The position numbers and the translations under genes were made by a program. Below, in pieces: positions 52,603 through 59,779 of a stretch of 64,000 nucleotides of DNA. The notes beneath the pieces are model-generated. The model was not told the DNA's origin. It ran no database searches and saw only the letters and a program-made list of their open reading frames with translations. Origin of the DNA: Devosia sp. 1566 (lineage in GTDB: Bacteria > Pseudomonadota > Alphaproteobacteria > Rhizobiales > Devosiaceae); contig NZ_CP034767.1 of NCBI RefSeq assembly GCF_004005995.1, forward strand, positions 1,488,001-1,552,000. Direction: 5' to 3'. Numbering within the stretch: position 1 is the first letter of the stretch; every line of letters starts with the position of its first letter.

Positions 52603-52974
52603 TTAGGCCGGGGGCGTCAACGGGCGCTCCGCCGTAAGATTGGCAGGGGCCTTGCTGCGCCAGGCGTCCTCCAGCCGCAGGCTCAGTTCTTCATCGCTGA
52701 TCCGTTCCAGCCGGACTAGCACCGCCGGCCAGCCGACATAATGGTCGGTCTCGAAATAGATCTCGGGCGATATCTCCATGAGCAGCGCCTTCTGCTCCTC
52801 GGGGCACAGCAGCACCAATGTCTCCTCGTCTTTGAGCCTGGTGAAGGTGGCGCCGTTTACCTTGAGCGCCGGCGTGCCATAGCTGGTTGATCGTTCAACG
52901 CCGGGCAGTGCGCGTTGGGTGGCAATCCTCTCAATGCGAACAAAGACTTGGTCGAGCGCTTCGGAAGCAGCCAT
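52603..52974 (-). CDS. MmcQ/YjbR family DNA-binding-like protein
   Basis: 123 aa from ATG 52974 (AAGGA 8 nt upstream). The fold class is recognisable from LPGVERSTSYGTPALKVNGA, FTRLKDEETLVLLCPEEQKA and the aromatic YFETDHYVGWPAVLVRL. Members are small alpha/beta CyaY-like fold proteins annotated as DNA-binding, but a function is not established. It is divergent from mgtE. Confidence 0.78.
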   Translation of the reverse strand: MAASEALDQVFVRIERIATQRALPGVERSTSYGTPALKVNGATFTRLKDEETLVLLCPEEQKALLMEISPEIYFETDHYVGWPAVLVRLERISDEELSLRLEDAWRSKAPANLTAERPLTPPA

Positions 52975-52995
52975 CGCGGTTTTCCTTGTCATGCC

Positions 52996-53015
52996 GCACT
53001 GCACTTGCGCAGTGC
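52996..53015. repeat. Perfect inverted repeat in the mmcQ-mgtE divergent gap
   Basis: GCACTGC (52996-53002), 6-nt spacer, GCAGTGC (53009-53015). It lies just outside the mmcQ start and about 90 nt before mgtE. It could be an operator for a dimeric regulator or a hairpin in the 5' leader of mmcQ. Confidence 0.45.
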
Positions 53016-53105
53016 TTGAAAACAACAACGGCTAGTCTGGCGCATCGCTCCTTGATTAGCTACAGCTTGGCGCGCCCCCGAAACTCGCGACACAAAGGGC
53101 TTCCA

Positions 53106-54521
53106 GTGAGCACAGAATTCGATACCGCACCGGGCCCTGAGGCCGTGGTTGATCCCGACGCGCTTCGCAACAGCGAAGACCGCATCAGCCCGCTTTGGCT
53201 GGAGCGTTTGCGCGCCTATCTGGAAGCGGGCAGGGCGGATGACGTCGCCAGTGTCATGGAGCCTCTGCACGTCGCCGATATCGGCGATGTGCTCGAAACC
53301 CTCAACCCCGATGAACGCATTCTGCTGGTCCGTACTCTGGGGGACCGATTCGACTTTTCGGCACTGACAGAAGTCGATGAGAGCATCCGCGTCGAGCTGA
53401 TGGAGGCGATTCCCAATGCCGAAATCGCCCGTGGCGTCACCGGCCTCAACAATGACGACGCCGTAACCATTCTGGAGGATCTCGAGCAGGAGGACCGGGA
53501 CGAGGTTCTTTCGGCACTGCCAACCTTTGAACGGCTGAGCTTGAAGCGTAGCCTCGATTTTCCCGAGGATTCCGCCGGCCGGCGGATGCAGACCGACTTC
53601 ATCGCCATCCCGCCCTTCTGGACGGTCGGCCAAACCATCGACTACCTGCGCACCGAAGCTGAACTGCCCGACGAGTTCTACCAGATCTATGTGGTCGACG
53701 CGGCCTACAAGGTGCTCGGGACCATTCCTCTCGACAAGTTCCTGCGCTCCCCACGATCGACCAAGATCGACGCGATCATGAATACGCAGGTGATTCTGGT
53801 TCGGGCCGATGAGGATCAGGAGGAAGCCGCCCGCGGCTTCGAGCGCTACGACCTGGTCGAGGTGGGCGTGGTCGATGAAAGCGGGCGCATGGTCGGCGTG
53901 CTCACCATCGACGACATCGTCGACGTTATTCACGAAGAAGCGGACGAGGACATTAAGCTGCTCGCGGGCGTTGGTGATGAAGACATCTCCGACTCCACCA
54001 TCGATACCATTCGTAGCCGTGTGCCGTGGCTGGTGATCAATCTCATTACCGCCGTGCTGGTTTCGGTCGTTATCGGCCTTTTCGATGGCACCATCGAGCA
54101 GATGGTTGCCTTGGCCGTCCTGATGCCGATTGTTGCCTCCATGGGCGGCAATGCCGGCACCCAGACCATGACGGTGACTGTCCGGGCCCTGTCTATGCGC
54201 GAGCTGGATGGGAGCCGCTTGCGCCGGCTGATCACCCGCGAAATGGTGGTGGGCCTGGCCAATGGGGTCATCTTCGCCATCTTGGTGGGCCTGGTCACCG
54301 CGGCCCGATTCGGCGATGTCCAGCTAGGCGTGGTGATCGGCTCGGCCATGGTGATCAATCTCGTGGTGGCGGGCACGGCCGGCATTCTGATCCCTGTGAT
54401 CCTGGATCGCCTCAAGGCCGATCCTGCCATCGCCTCCGCGGTGTTCGTGACCACCATCACCGATGTGGTCGGCTTCTTTGCTTTTCTGGGCATCGCCGGC
54501 TTGTGGTTCGGGCTCTTTTGA
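53106..54521 (+). CDS. mgtE: Magnesium transporter MgtE
   Basis: 471 aa from GTG 53106, with AAAGGG 7 nt upstream; no better ATG exists. The N domain (about 25-150) has repeats such as MEPLHVADIGDVLETL. A CBS pair follows (FLRSPRSTKIDAIMNTQVIL to GVLTIDDIVDVIHEEADEDI), then the C-terminal five-helix channel domain with the Mg-selective motif MPIVASMGGNAGTQTMTV. Closure by intracellular Mg is known for the family. No M-box riboswitch is seen. Confidence 0.94.
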   Translation: MSTEFDTAPGPEAVVDPDALRNSEDRISPLWLERLRAYLEAGRADDVASVMEPLHVADIGDVLETLNPDERILLVRTLGDRFDFSALTEVDESIRVELMEAIPNAEIARGVTGLNNDDAVTILEDLEQEDRDEVLSALPTFERLSLKRSLDFPEDSAGRRMQTDFIAIPPFWTVGQTIDYLRTEAELPDEFYQIYVVDAAYKVLGTIPLDKFLRSPRSTKIDAIMNTQVILVRADEDQEEAARGFERYDLVEVGVVDESGRMVGVLTIDDIVDVIHEEADEDIKLLAGVGDEDISDSTIDTIRSRVPWLVINLITAVLVSVVIGLFDGTIEQMVALAVLMPIVASMGGNAGTQTMTVTVRALSMRELDGSRLRRLITREMVVGLANGVIFAILVGLVTAARFGDVQLGVVIGSAMVINLVVAGTAGILIPVILDRLKADPAIASAVFVTTITDVVGFFAFLGIAGLWFGLF

Positions 54522-54726
54522 AATTCGGTAAAAGTTTAACCAATTATCAACAGCTTTGCTTGGAACGGGGACATTCCCTGCCAAGTTTAAGCATGTACGA
54601 TCTTTGGCGTGGGGCAGGCTGTGAACCGGAGTGTTGCAGTTTGGCCGCTTGCCAGAGCAATTCGTCAGGGTTAACGTTTTGCTGCTGGGGTGCGACCCCC
54701 GAGTGAATGGCTTTTAAGGAGCGATA

Positions 54727-54828
54727 ATGCGCACTCATCCGAGAGCTGCTATGTGGCGCGCGGCAACCTGGACCATGGTTTGCCTGGCGTCGATGGGACT
54801 AGTCTTCTCTGTCGTTGCGGGCGTTTAA
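54727..54828 (+). CDS. Predicted 33-aa membrane microprotein
   Basis: ATG at 54727 has AAGGAG 6 nt upstream; the frame runs 33 codons to TAA. The product starts MRTHPRAAMWRAATW and ends with a hydrophobic stretch (MVCLASMGLVFSVVAGV), so a basic N-terminus precedes one short membrane helix. A strong terminator starts 31 nt after the stop, making a complete small transcription unit between mgtE and the GST gene. It resembles no family I know. It could instead be a leader peptide or part of a regulatory RNA. Confidence 0.5.
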   Translation: MRTHPRAAMWRAATWTMVCLASMGLVFSVVAGV

Positions 54829-54859
54829 GCGCCAAAGTTTTTCACCCAAGGCATTTCGG

Positions 54860-54893
54860 AGGGCGCCCATGCCAAAGGGCGCCCTTCTTTTTT
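54860..54893 (+). terminator. Terminator after the microprotein
   Basis: AGGGCGCCC (54860-54868) pairs with GGGCGCCCT (54877-54885) over an 8-nt loop, followed by TCTTTTTT. Its U-tract runs into the ribosome binding site of the GST gene 10 nt later. Confidence 0.88.
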
Positions 54894-54903
54894 GGAGAGT
54901 TCG

Positions 54904-55581
54904 ATGAAGCTGCTGATCGGCAATCGTAATTATTCCAGTTGGTCCTTGCGGCCCTGGCTGGTCTTGGCTCACTTCGACATTCCATTTGAGGATGAAGTGC
55001 TCCAACTCGCGGGGGAAGGCTTCCGCGATGTGCTGGCCCAGCGCTCGCCCACGGGCCGGGTGCCGCTGCTGATCGATGGCGATCTCCAGGTTCCCGAAAC
55101 CATCGCCATCATCGAATATCTCGCCGACTGTTTTCCTGACAAACCGATCTGGCCGCAGGATCGCGCCGACCGGGCCCGGGCACGAGCGGTTTCCGCAGAA
55201 ATGCACGCAGGCTTCACCGCCTTGCGTAGCTACGCGCCGATGAACCTGCGCGCCAGCCATCCGGGCCGGGTCAGTGCCGACATGATCGCCAAGGACCTGC
55301 AGCGGCTCGAGCATTCCCTCGGCGGCTTGTTGTCTCGCTCCGGTGGACCCTTTCTTTTCGGTGCCTTCACCGCTGCCGACGCCATGTACGCTCCCGTCGC
55401 TACCCGCATCCGCACCTATGCTCTGCCCGTATCCGATACCCTCAACGACTATGGCGCCGCCATCTATGCCTTGCCCGCCTTCCAGCGATGGCTGGCCCTG
55501 GCTCTGCAGGAGCCGTGGATCGTTGACGACGACGAGATCGATGTCATCCAGGGCGTGGCACCCCGGGGAAGCCTTGCATGA
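54904..55581 (+). CDS. Glutathione S-transferase family protein
   Basis: 225 aa from ATG 54904, GGAGAG 5 nt upstream. The N-terminal thioredoxin-like domain shows GNRNYSSWSLRPWLVLAHFD (putative catalytic Ser in SSWS) and GRVPLLIDGDLQVPETIAII (glutathione cis-Pro and ES/ET loop). The helical C-terminal domain has GPFLFGAFTAADAMYAPVA. Substrate unknown. It overlaps the DUF1489 gene by 4 nt. Confidence 0.88.
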   Translation: MKLLIGNRNYSSWSLRPWLVLAHFDIPFEDEVLQLAGEGFRDVLAQRSPTGRVPLLIDGDLQVPETIAIIEYLADCFPDKPIWPQDRADRARARAVSAEMHAGFTALRSYAPMNLRASHPGRVSADMIAKDLQRLEHSLGGLLSRSGGPFLFGAFTAADAMYAPVATRIRTYALPVSDTLNDYGAAIYALPAFQRWLALALQEPWIVDDDEIDVIQGVAPRGSLA

Positions 55582-56003
55582 TCCACATGGTCAAATTGTC
55601 CGTTGGCGTCGCCAGCGTCGAGGAACTGGAAAGCTTTCGCAATGAGCGGGCCCATTGGTGGGGCGCTGACTATGGCGAGGACGTGCATGTCCATCGCACC
55701 CGGATGATGCCGCGCCGCGCGGCCGAGATGGAGGGGCAGTCTTCCATCTACTGGGTGATCGCCGGCTCGATCGTGTTGCGGCAGCCTATTTTAAGGCTCG
55801 ACCCCTACACCGATGAGGAGGGCAAGAACTACTGCGACATCATCATGAGCCGCGACATGGTTCGTACGGTGCCCTATCCAAAGCGCCCGTTCCAGGGCTG
55901 GCGCTATCTCGATCCCAAGGATGCTCCACCCGATATCGGTGCCAACGAGAATGCCGGCGCCCTGCAGATCGCGGCCGATCTCGCCAGGCTCGGTTTGCTT
56001 TAG
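55578..56003 (+). CDS. DUF1489 family protein
   Basis: 141 aa. MIHMVKLSVGVASVEELESF, the HRTRMMPRRAAEM stretch, SSIYWVIAGSIVLRQPIL and PYPKRPFQGWRYLDPKDAPP match a family found in alphaproteobacteria and of unknown function. No signal peptide or membrane helix. Its start overlaps the GST stop (ATGA), so the two are translated together. Confidence 0.85.
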   Translation: MIHMVKLSVGVASVEELESFRNERAHWWGADYGEDVHVHRTRMMPRRAAEMEGQSSIYWVIAGSIVLRQPILRLDPYTDEEGKNYCDIIMSRDMVRTVPYPKRPFQGWRYLDPKDAPPDIGANENAGALQIAADLARLGLL

Positions 56004-56146
56004 CCTGGGGATATCGGGCCACTTGCCAAGCTTGTGAGCAGGGCTGGTACAGTCCAGCGCCGCTTGTTTAAGCTTTGTTAACCATAGGCGCGCTTCTCTG
56101 CCCATTGAGCGAGCCCGAGTCTTTCGGGGCCAAGATGGAGCGGCGA

Positions 56147-57052
56147 ATGGCACGGCAAGGCGCACATGTCATTGTGGTTGGAAACGAGAAGGGTGGCTCG
56201 GGCAAATCGACCACTGCCTTCCACTTGGCGATCTTCCTGCTCTACCAGGGCCACCGGGTTGCCACCATCGATGTGGATAGCCGCCAGCAAACCTTCACCC
56301 ACTATGTCCGCAACCGGCGTGCCTGGAACAGCGAGCACCAGCTGGCGCTACCCAGCCCCAAGCATTTTCACCTGCCGGCTGCCTGGGGTGACTCCGTCAA
56401 GGACAACCATCGGGCCGAATTCGACGTCTTCCGTCGGGCCATAGCCGAGGTCGAGGACCGCGTGGACTTCATCGTCATCGACACGCCCGGCTTTGACACC
56501 AACATGACTCGGCTGGCCCATTCGCTAGCCGACACCCTGATCACCCCGGTCAATGACAGCCTTATCGACCTCAACGTGCTGGCCCGTGCCGATGCCGTTA
56601 CCGGTGAGCCCGTGGAAACCAGCCATTACTCACGCCTTGTGCAGCGCGCGCGCTCCGAGCGGCTCAGCATTGATGGCCAAAGCATCGACTGGATTCTGGT
56701 GCGCAACCGCATCTCCATGCTGTCCTCGCGCAATACGCGCCAGGTGCAGACCATGCTCGATCGCATTGCGGCGCGCTTCGGCTGCCGGGTGTCGGACGGC
56801 ATCGGCGAGCGGGTGATCTTCCGCTCGCTGTTTGCCAGCGGCATGACCGTCTTTGATCCACTCGATGAGGAATTGCTTGGCGGCCAGCCGTCCAACTCGC
56901 ATGTGACGGCGCGCCAGGAGTATCGCAGTCTCGTTGCCGCGCTGAACCTGCCGGCAAAGGCTCGGGCTGAAACCCATCGGGCTGCCGCCGAGATCGTCGC
57001 CGCGCCCCCTTCAGTGCACGCGCGCTATACGCCCGTGCCTTGCCACGCCTGA
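56147..57052 (+). CDS. mipZ: Division plane positioning ATPase MipZ (ParA family)
   Basis: 301 aa. ParA/MinD-type ATPase with the deviant Walker A GNEKGGSGKST (residues 12-22), DVDSRQQTFTHYVRNRRAW and DTPGFDTNMTRLAHSLAD. In Caulobacter MipZ forms gradients with ParB from the pole and inhibits FtsZ near it, placing the septum at midcell. ATG 56147 has GGAG 6 nt upstream; ATG 56135 is possible. The tail beyond NLPAK is short and variable. It stands alone in this region. Confidence 0.9.
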   Translation: MARQGAHVIVVGNEKGGSGKSTTAFHLAIFLLYQGHRVATIDVDSRQQTFTHYVRNRRAWNSEHQLALPSPKHFHLPAAWGDSVKDNHRAEFDVFRRAIAEVEDRVDFIVIDTPGFDTNMTRLAHSLADTLITPVNDSLIDLNVLARADAVTGEPVETSHYSRLVQRARSERLSIDGQSIDWILVRNRISMLSSRNTRQVQTMLDRIAARFGCRVSDGIGERVIFRSLFASGMTVFDPLDEELLGGQPSNSHVTARQEYRSLVAALNLPAKARAETHRAAAEIVAAPPSVHARYTPVPCHA

Positions 57053-57057
57053 GGGCA

Positions 57058-57077
57058 GGGGACCGCTAGCGGTCCCC
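57058..57077. repeat. 20-bp perfect palindrome spanning a stop codon
   Basis: GGGGACCGCT/AGCGGTCCCC lies 5 nt after the mipZ stop. It contains the TAG stop (57068-57066) of the convergent 92-aa gene. As RNA it gives an 8-bp stem with a CTAG loop in either direction but no U-tract. Confidence 0.6.
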
Positions 57078-57344
57078 GCCAAAGCTGATCAGCACGGCGC
57101 GCTTGCCGCCGGGGGCAAACACATCCAGATCAATGCGGACCGGCTCCTGCACCATCCGGCGGGTCCGGGCCGACAGTGCCAGCACCACCCCCAGCAGCTC
57201 GCCCACGCTGCGTCGGCCATGGCGCGACTGCATGCGCTTGCCAACGCCGGCCAGCACCCGGTTGCGGGCCGTCATGTCGTCACTCACCAGGCTCGAGCGG
57301 CCAATGAAACTGGCCAGGTCCAGCAGGGCAGTTCGTTCGCTCAT
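57066..57344 (-). CDS. Unknown 92-aa protein convergent with mipZ
   Basis: I do not recognise a family. The ATG at 57344 has GGAG 7 nt upstream. The sequence (MSERTALLDLASFIGRSSLV ... VFAPGGKRAVLISFGGDR) looks soluble and mixed alpha/beta, with basic patches (GKRMQSRHGRR, SARTRRM) that could bind nucleic acid. Its end lies inside the palindrome next to mipZ. Confidence 0.6.
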   Translation of the reverse strand: MSERTALLDLASFIGRSSLVSDDMTARNRVLAGVGKRMQSRHGRRSVGELLGVVLALSARTRRMVQEPVRIDLDVFAPGGKRAVLISFGGDR

Positions 57345-57436
57345 TGGGCTACTCCAAACACAGGCGCCAATTTGCTTGATGGGGAATCCGGGGCCGGCAC
57401 AACAGTCCTGCCTCGAACGGAAGGTTTAGGCCGGCG

Positions 57437-59047
57437 TCAGCTCTGCATGGCGAGACACGCCAGGTTCTGCTGCTTGAGCTGATTGCACATGGCAGTCGCA
57501 TCGTCCCGGTCCCCGAAACCCACAAAGCGGGCGCGGAAGAAGGTCTTGCCGTTCTTTTCGAACCGCTCGACATAAGAGCGGAAATCACCGAGTTGGCCGA
57601 CTTTGCTTGCAGCATCGCTCAGGAGGCCGCGGGCACTTTCTTCGCTCGGGCCGGCGCCAATCTGGACCACCCAGCCGCCGGGCGGTACCGCATTGTCATT
57701 GGCAGCAGCCACTTTCACCGAGCCGCTGATCGCCGGATCGATCGGCACGCCATCCGAGCCGATGCGTTCTTCAGGCGCCAGCGGCGCTGACGGGACGGTG
57801 TGGCCCAGGGCCGAAGGCGGTGCACCCAAATTATAGGAGTCGCTGAGCCAGGCGCCGATTACGTCCTGCGAAGGATAGGCCGGCTGGGGCGTCTGCGAAG
57901 GGGCAGCGAGCACATTGGCGGCCTGCACCGCAGGCTGCAGCGACAGGTCGGCCGGCATGGGGGCGGGCGGCACCGGTGCCGGTGCGGCGCTGGCGACCAC
58001 GACGGGCGCCTGAGATGGTTGCGGCAGCTGAGCGCGTGGCTGGGCCTGGGCACCGTTCGCCGCGACCAACTGTGCCAGGCGGAAGCCGGGCAGGGGCATG
58101 GGCATCACGAACACTGGCTTGCTGGGCTGGGCCACGGCCACCTGGATATTGCCCTGGCGGCCCGGCTGCGGGATCTGGGCGGTCTGCAGGTAATTGCCCT
58201 TGCGACCCTTAGGCAGGTAGTTGGCGACGAGCTGGCGCACCTTCTGGTCGCGCGAGGCGGACGAGTTGAACCCGAATGCGATAACGACGATATGCCGATT
58301 GTCTTTGCGGGCGGCGGTCATCAGGTTCGAACCGGCAGCATTGATATAGCCGGTTTTGATGCCGTCCACAGCGCCCATATAGCCAAGCACTCGGTTGTGG
58401 TTGCCATAGGTGCGCTTGCCATAGGAGAACGAGCGGGTCTGGAAGAATTCGTAATAGCTGGGGAAGTGCTGGTAAACTGCGATGGCGAGGATCGCCTGGT
58501 CGCGCACGGTGGTGATCTGCGCGCCGTCGGGCAACCCCGAGGCATTGCGATAGGTCGTAGACCGCATGCCCAGCGCCCGCGCCGTGGCGGTCATGCGCTC
58601 GGCGAACTTGCTTTCCGAACCCGAGATGTGCTCGGCGATCACCCGGGCCATGTCATTGGCGGACAGGGTCACGAGCGACTTGATCGCGTCTTCCACGGTG
58701 ATGGTCGCACCGGCGCGCAGGCCCAGCTTGGTGGGCACTGCGGAAGCGGCGTGCTTGGACACCGTCATCTTGGTGGACAGCTTGATATTGCCCGCCGAGA
58801 GTTCCTGGAACAGCACGTAAAGGGTCATTACCTTGGTGACCGAGGCCGGGTAGCGCCTTGCGTCGCCAGCTTCTTCGTAAAGAACCTGGCCCGACTTGGC
58901 GTCGACAACGATGCCGGCATATTTGCGCAGGTTCTCGATAGCCTGGGCGGGAGCGGCGCTAGGTAGAGCAAGGGAAAGCGCAACTACTATAGCGGCAAAG
59001 GCGCGGACGAGGACGACGCGCCAAGGGGATTTCGCCTGAAAAGCCAC
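57437..59047 (-). CDS. D-alanyl-D-alanine carboxypeptidase with C-terminal SPOR domain
   Basis: 536 aa from GTG 59047 with TTGGAG 6 nt upstream; earlier GTG codons lack a site. The signal peptide ends near AQA at residue 36. The penicillin-binding domain carries SVTK (Ser69, Lys72), SAN (129-131) and KTG (in GIKTGYINAAGSN). A long Pro/Ala/Gln-rich linker (about 300-450) leads to a C-terminal SPOR domain (GGWVVQIGAGPSEESARGLL), which binds denuded septal peptidoglycan. It likely trims pentapeptides at the division site. Confidence 0.9.
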   Translation of the reverse strand: MAFQAKSPWRVVLVRAFAAIVVALSLALPSAAPAQAIENLRKYAGIVVDAKSGQVLYEEAGDARRYPASVTKVMTLYVLFQELSAGNIKLSTKMTVSKHAASAVPTKLGLRAGATITVEDAIKSLVTLSANDMARVIAEHISGSESKFAERMTATARALGMRSTTYRNASGLPDGAQITTVRDQAILAIAVYQHFPSYYEFFQTRSFSYGKRTYGNHNRVLGYMGAVDGIKTGYINAAGSNLMTAARKDNRHIVVIAFGFNSSASRDQKVRQLVANYLPKGRKGNYLQTAQIPQPGRQGNIQVAVAQPSKPVFVMPMPLPGFRLAQLVAANGAQAQPRAQLPQPSQAPVVVASAAPAPVPPAPMPADLSLQPAVQAANVLAAPSQTPQPAYPSQDVIGAWLSDSYNLGAPPSALGHTVPSAPLAPEERIGSDGVPIDPAISGSVKVAAANDNAVPPGGWVVQIGAGPSEESARGLLSDAASKVGQLGDFRSYVERFEKNGKTFFRARFVGFGDRDDATAMCNQLKQQNLACLAMQS

Positions 59048-59287
59048 CCGCAACTCCAATTTCACTCTCGGACGGTCAAAGCGTCCGTACACAACTCACA
59101 CAATGATGGCGACGTGCCCCCGCCGTCTCCACCACAATCCCGAACCTAGGCTTCGCGTATTACCATTCCGTAAAATGCCCAGCTTTTTGTCCGTGATGTG
59201 GAGATGATGTGGCGTCAGCGTGGGCAGCGGGCAAAACTCCTCTTATCAGGTCTTTTTGCCGGTCACGAATATGAGAAGCGATGACCC

Positions 59288-59317
59288 TTAACAGCGCCCA
59301 TAATTTTCCTACATAAT
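59288..59317 (+). promoter_or_regulatory. Candidate promoter of clpS-clpA
   Basis: TTAACA (59288-59293), 18 nt, CATAAT (59312-59317); each box matches 5 of 6 consensus bases. Transcription would start near 59324, giving a leader of about 40 nt for the ATG at 59363. The rest of the 315-nt gap back to the carboxypeptidase gene shows nothing else clear. Confidence 0.45.
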
Positions 59318-59362
59318 GGGTCCACCATGCTGCTTCGTTTCTCTCACGACAGATGCCTTGCC

Positions 59363-59770
59363 ATGACACTACCCGATCTCCTTGCTCCCATCGGCGAGGC
59401 GTCTGCCACCACTTGGCTGCGCCCGCTCACCTCTGCCGGTCCGAATGACGGCGATGACAACAAGGATGCCGGCGGCACGGAATCCGGTACCGCAACCAAA
59501 ACTCGGCCCAAGACCAAACGGCCCAATCTTTATCGTGTGTTGCTGCTGAACGACGATTACACTCCGATGGAGTTCGTCATCCTGGTGCTCCAGGACGTCT
59601 TCAACAAATCGCGCGAAGACGCGATGCGCATCATGCTCCATGTTCACCAAAAGGGCGTTGGTGAGTGTGGCATCTACCCCTACGAAGTCGCCGAAACCAA
59701 GGTCACTCGCGTCATGGATACGGCGCGCAAGAACCAGCATCCGCTGCAATGCGTGATGGAAAAGCAATAG
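59363..59770 (+). CDS. clpS: ATP-dependent Clp protease adaptor ClpS
   Basis: 135 aa. ClpS delivers N-degron substrates to ClpA. The folded core starts at [20 protein letters not shown] (the degron pocket with Asn-Asp) and runs to [19 protein letters not shown]. The N-terminal arm of about 60 residues is longer than usual. ATG 59363 is chosen because an ATG at 59327 would leave only a 3-nt leader from the likely promoter; neither has a clear ribosome binding site. clpA follows 9 nt on. Confidence 0.9.
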   Translation: MTLPDLLAPIGEASATTWLRPLTSAGPNDGDDNKDAGGTESGTATKTRPKTKRPNLYRVLLLNDDYTPMEFVILVLQDVFNKSREDAMRIMLHVHQKGVGECGIYPYEVAETKVTRVMDTARKNQHPLQCVMEKQ

Positions 59771-59779
59771 GAACATCAC

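Noticed and set aside
52975..53105. M-box (magnesium) riboswitch for mgtE
   Set aside because: The leader is too short and lacks the conserved M-box core.
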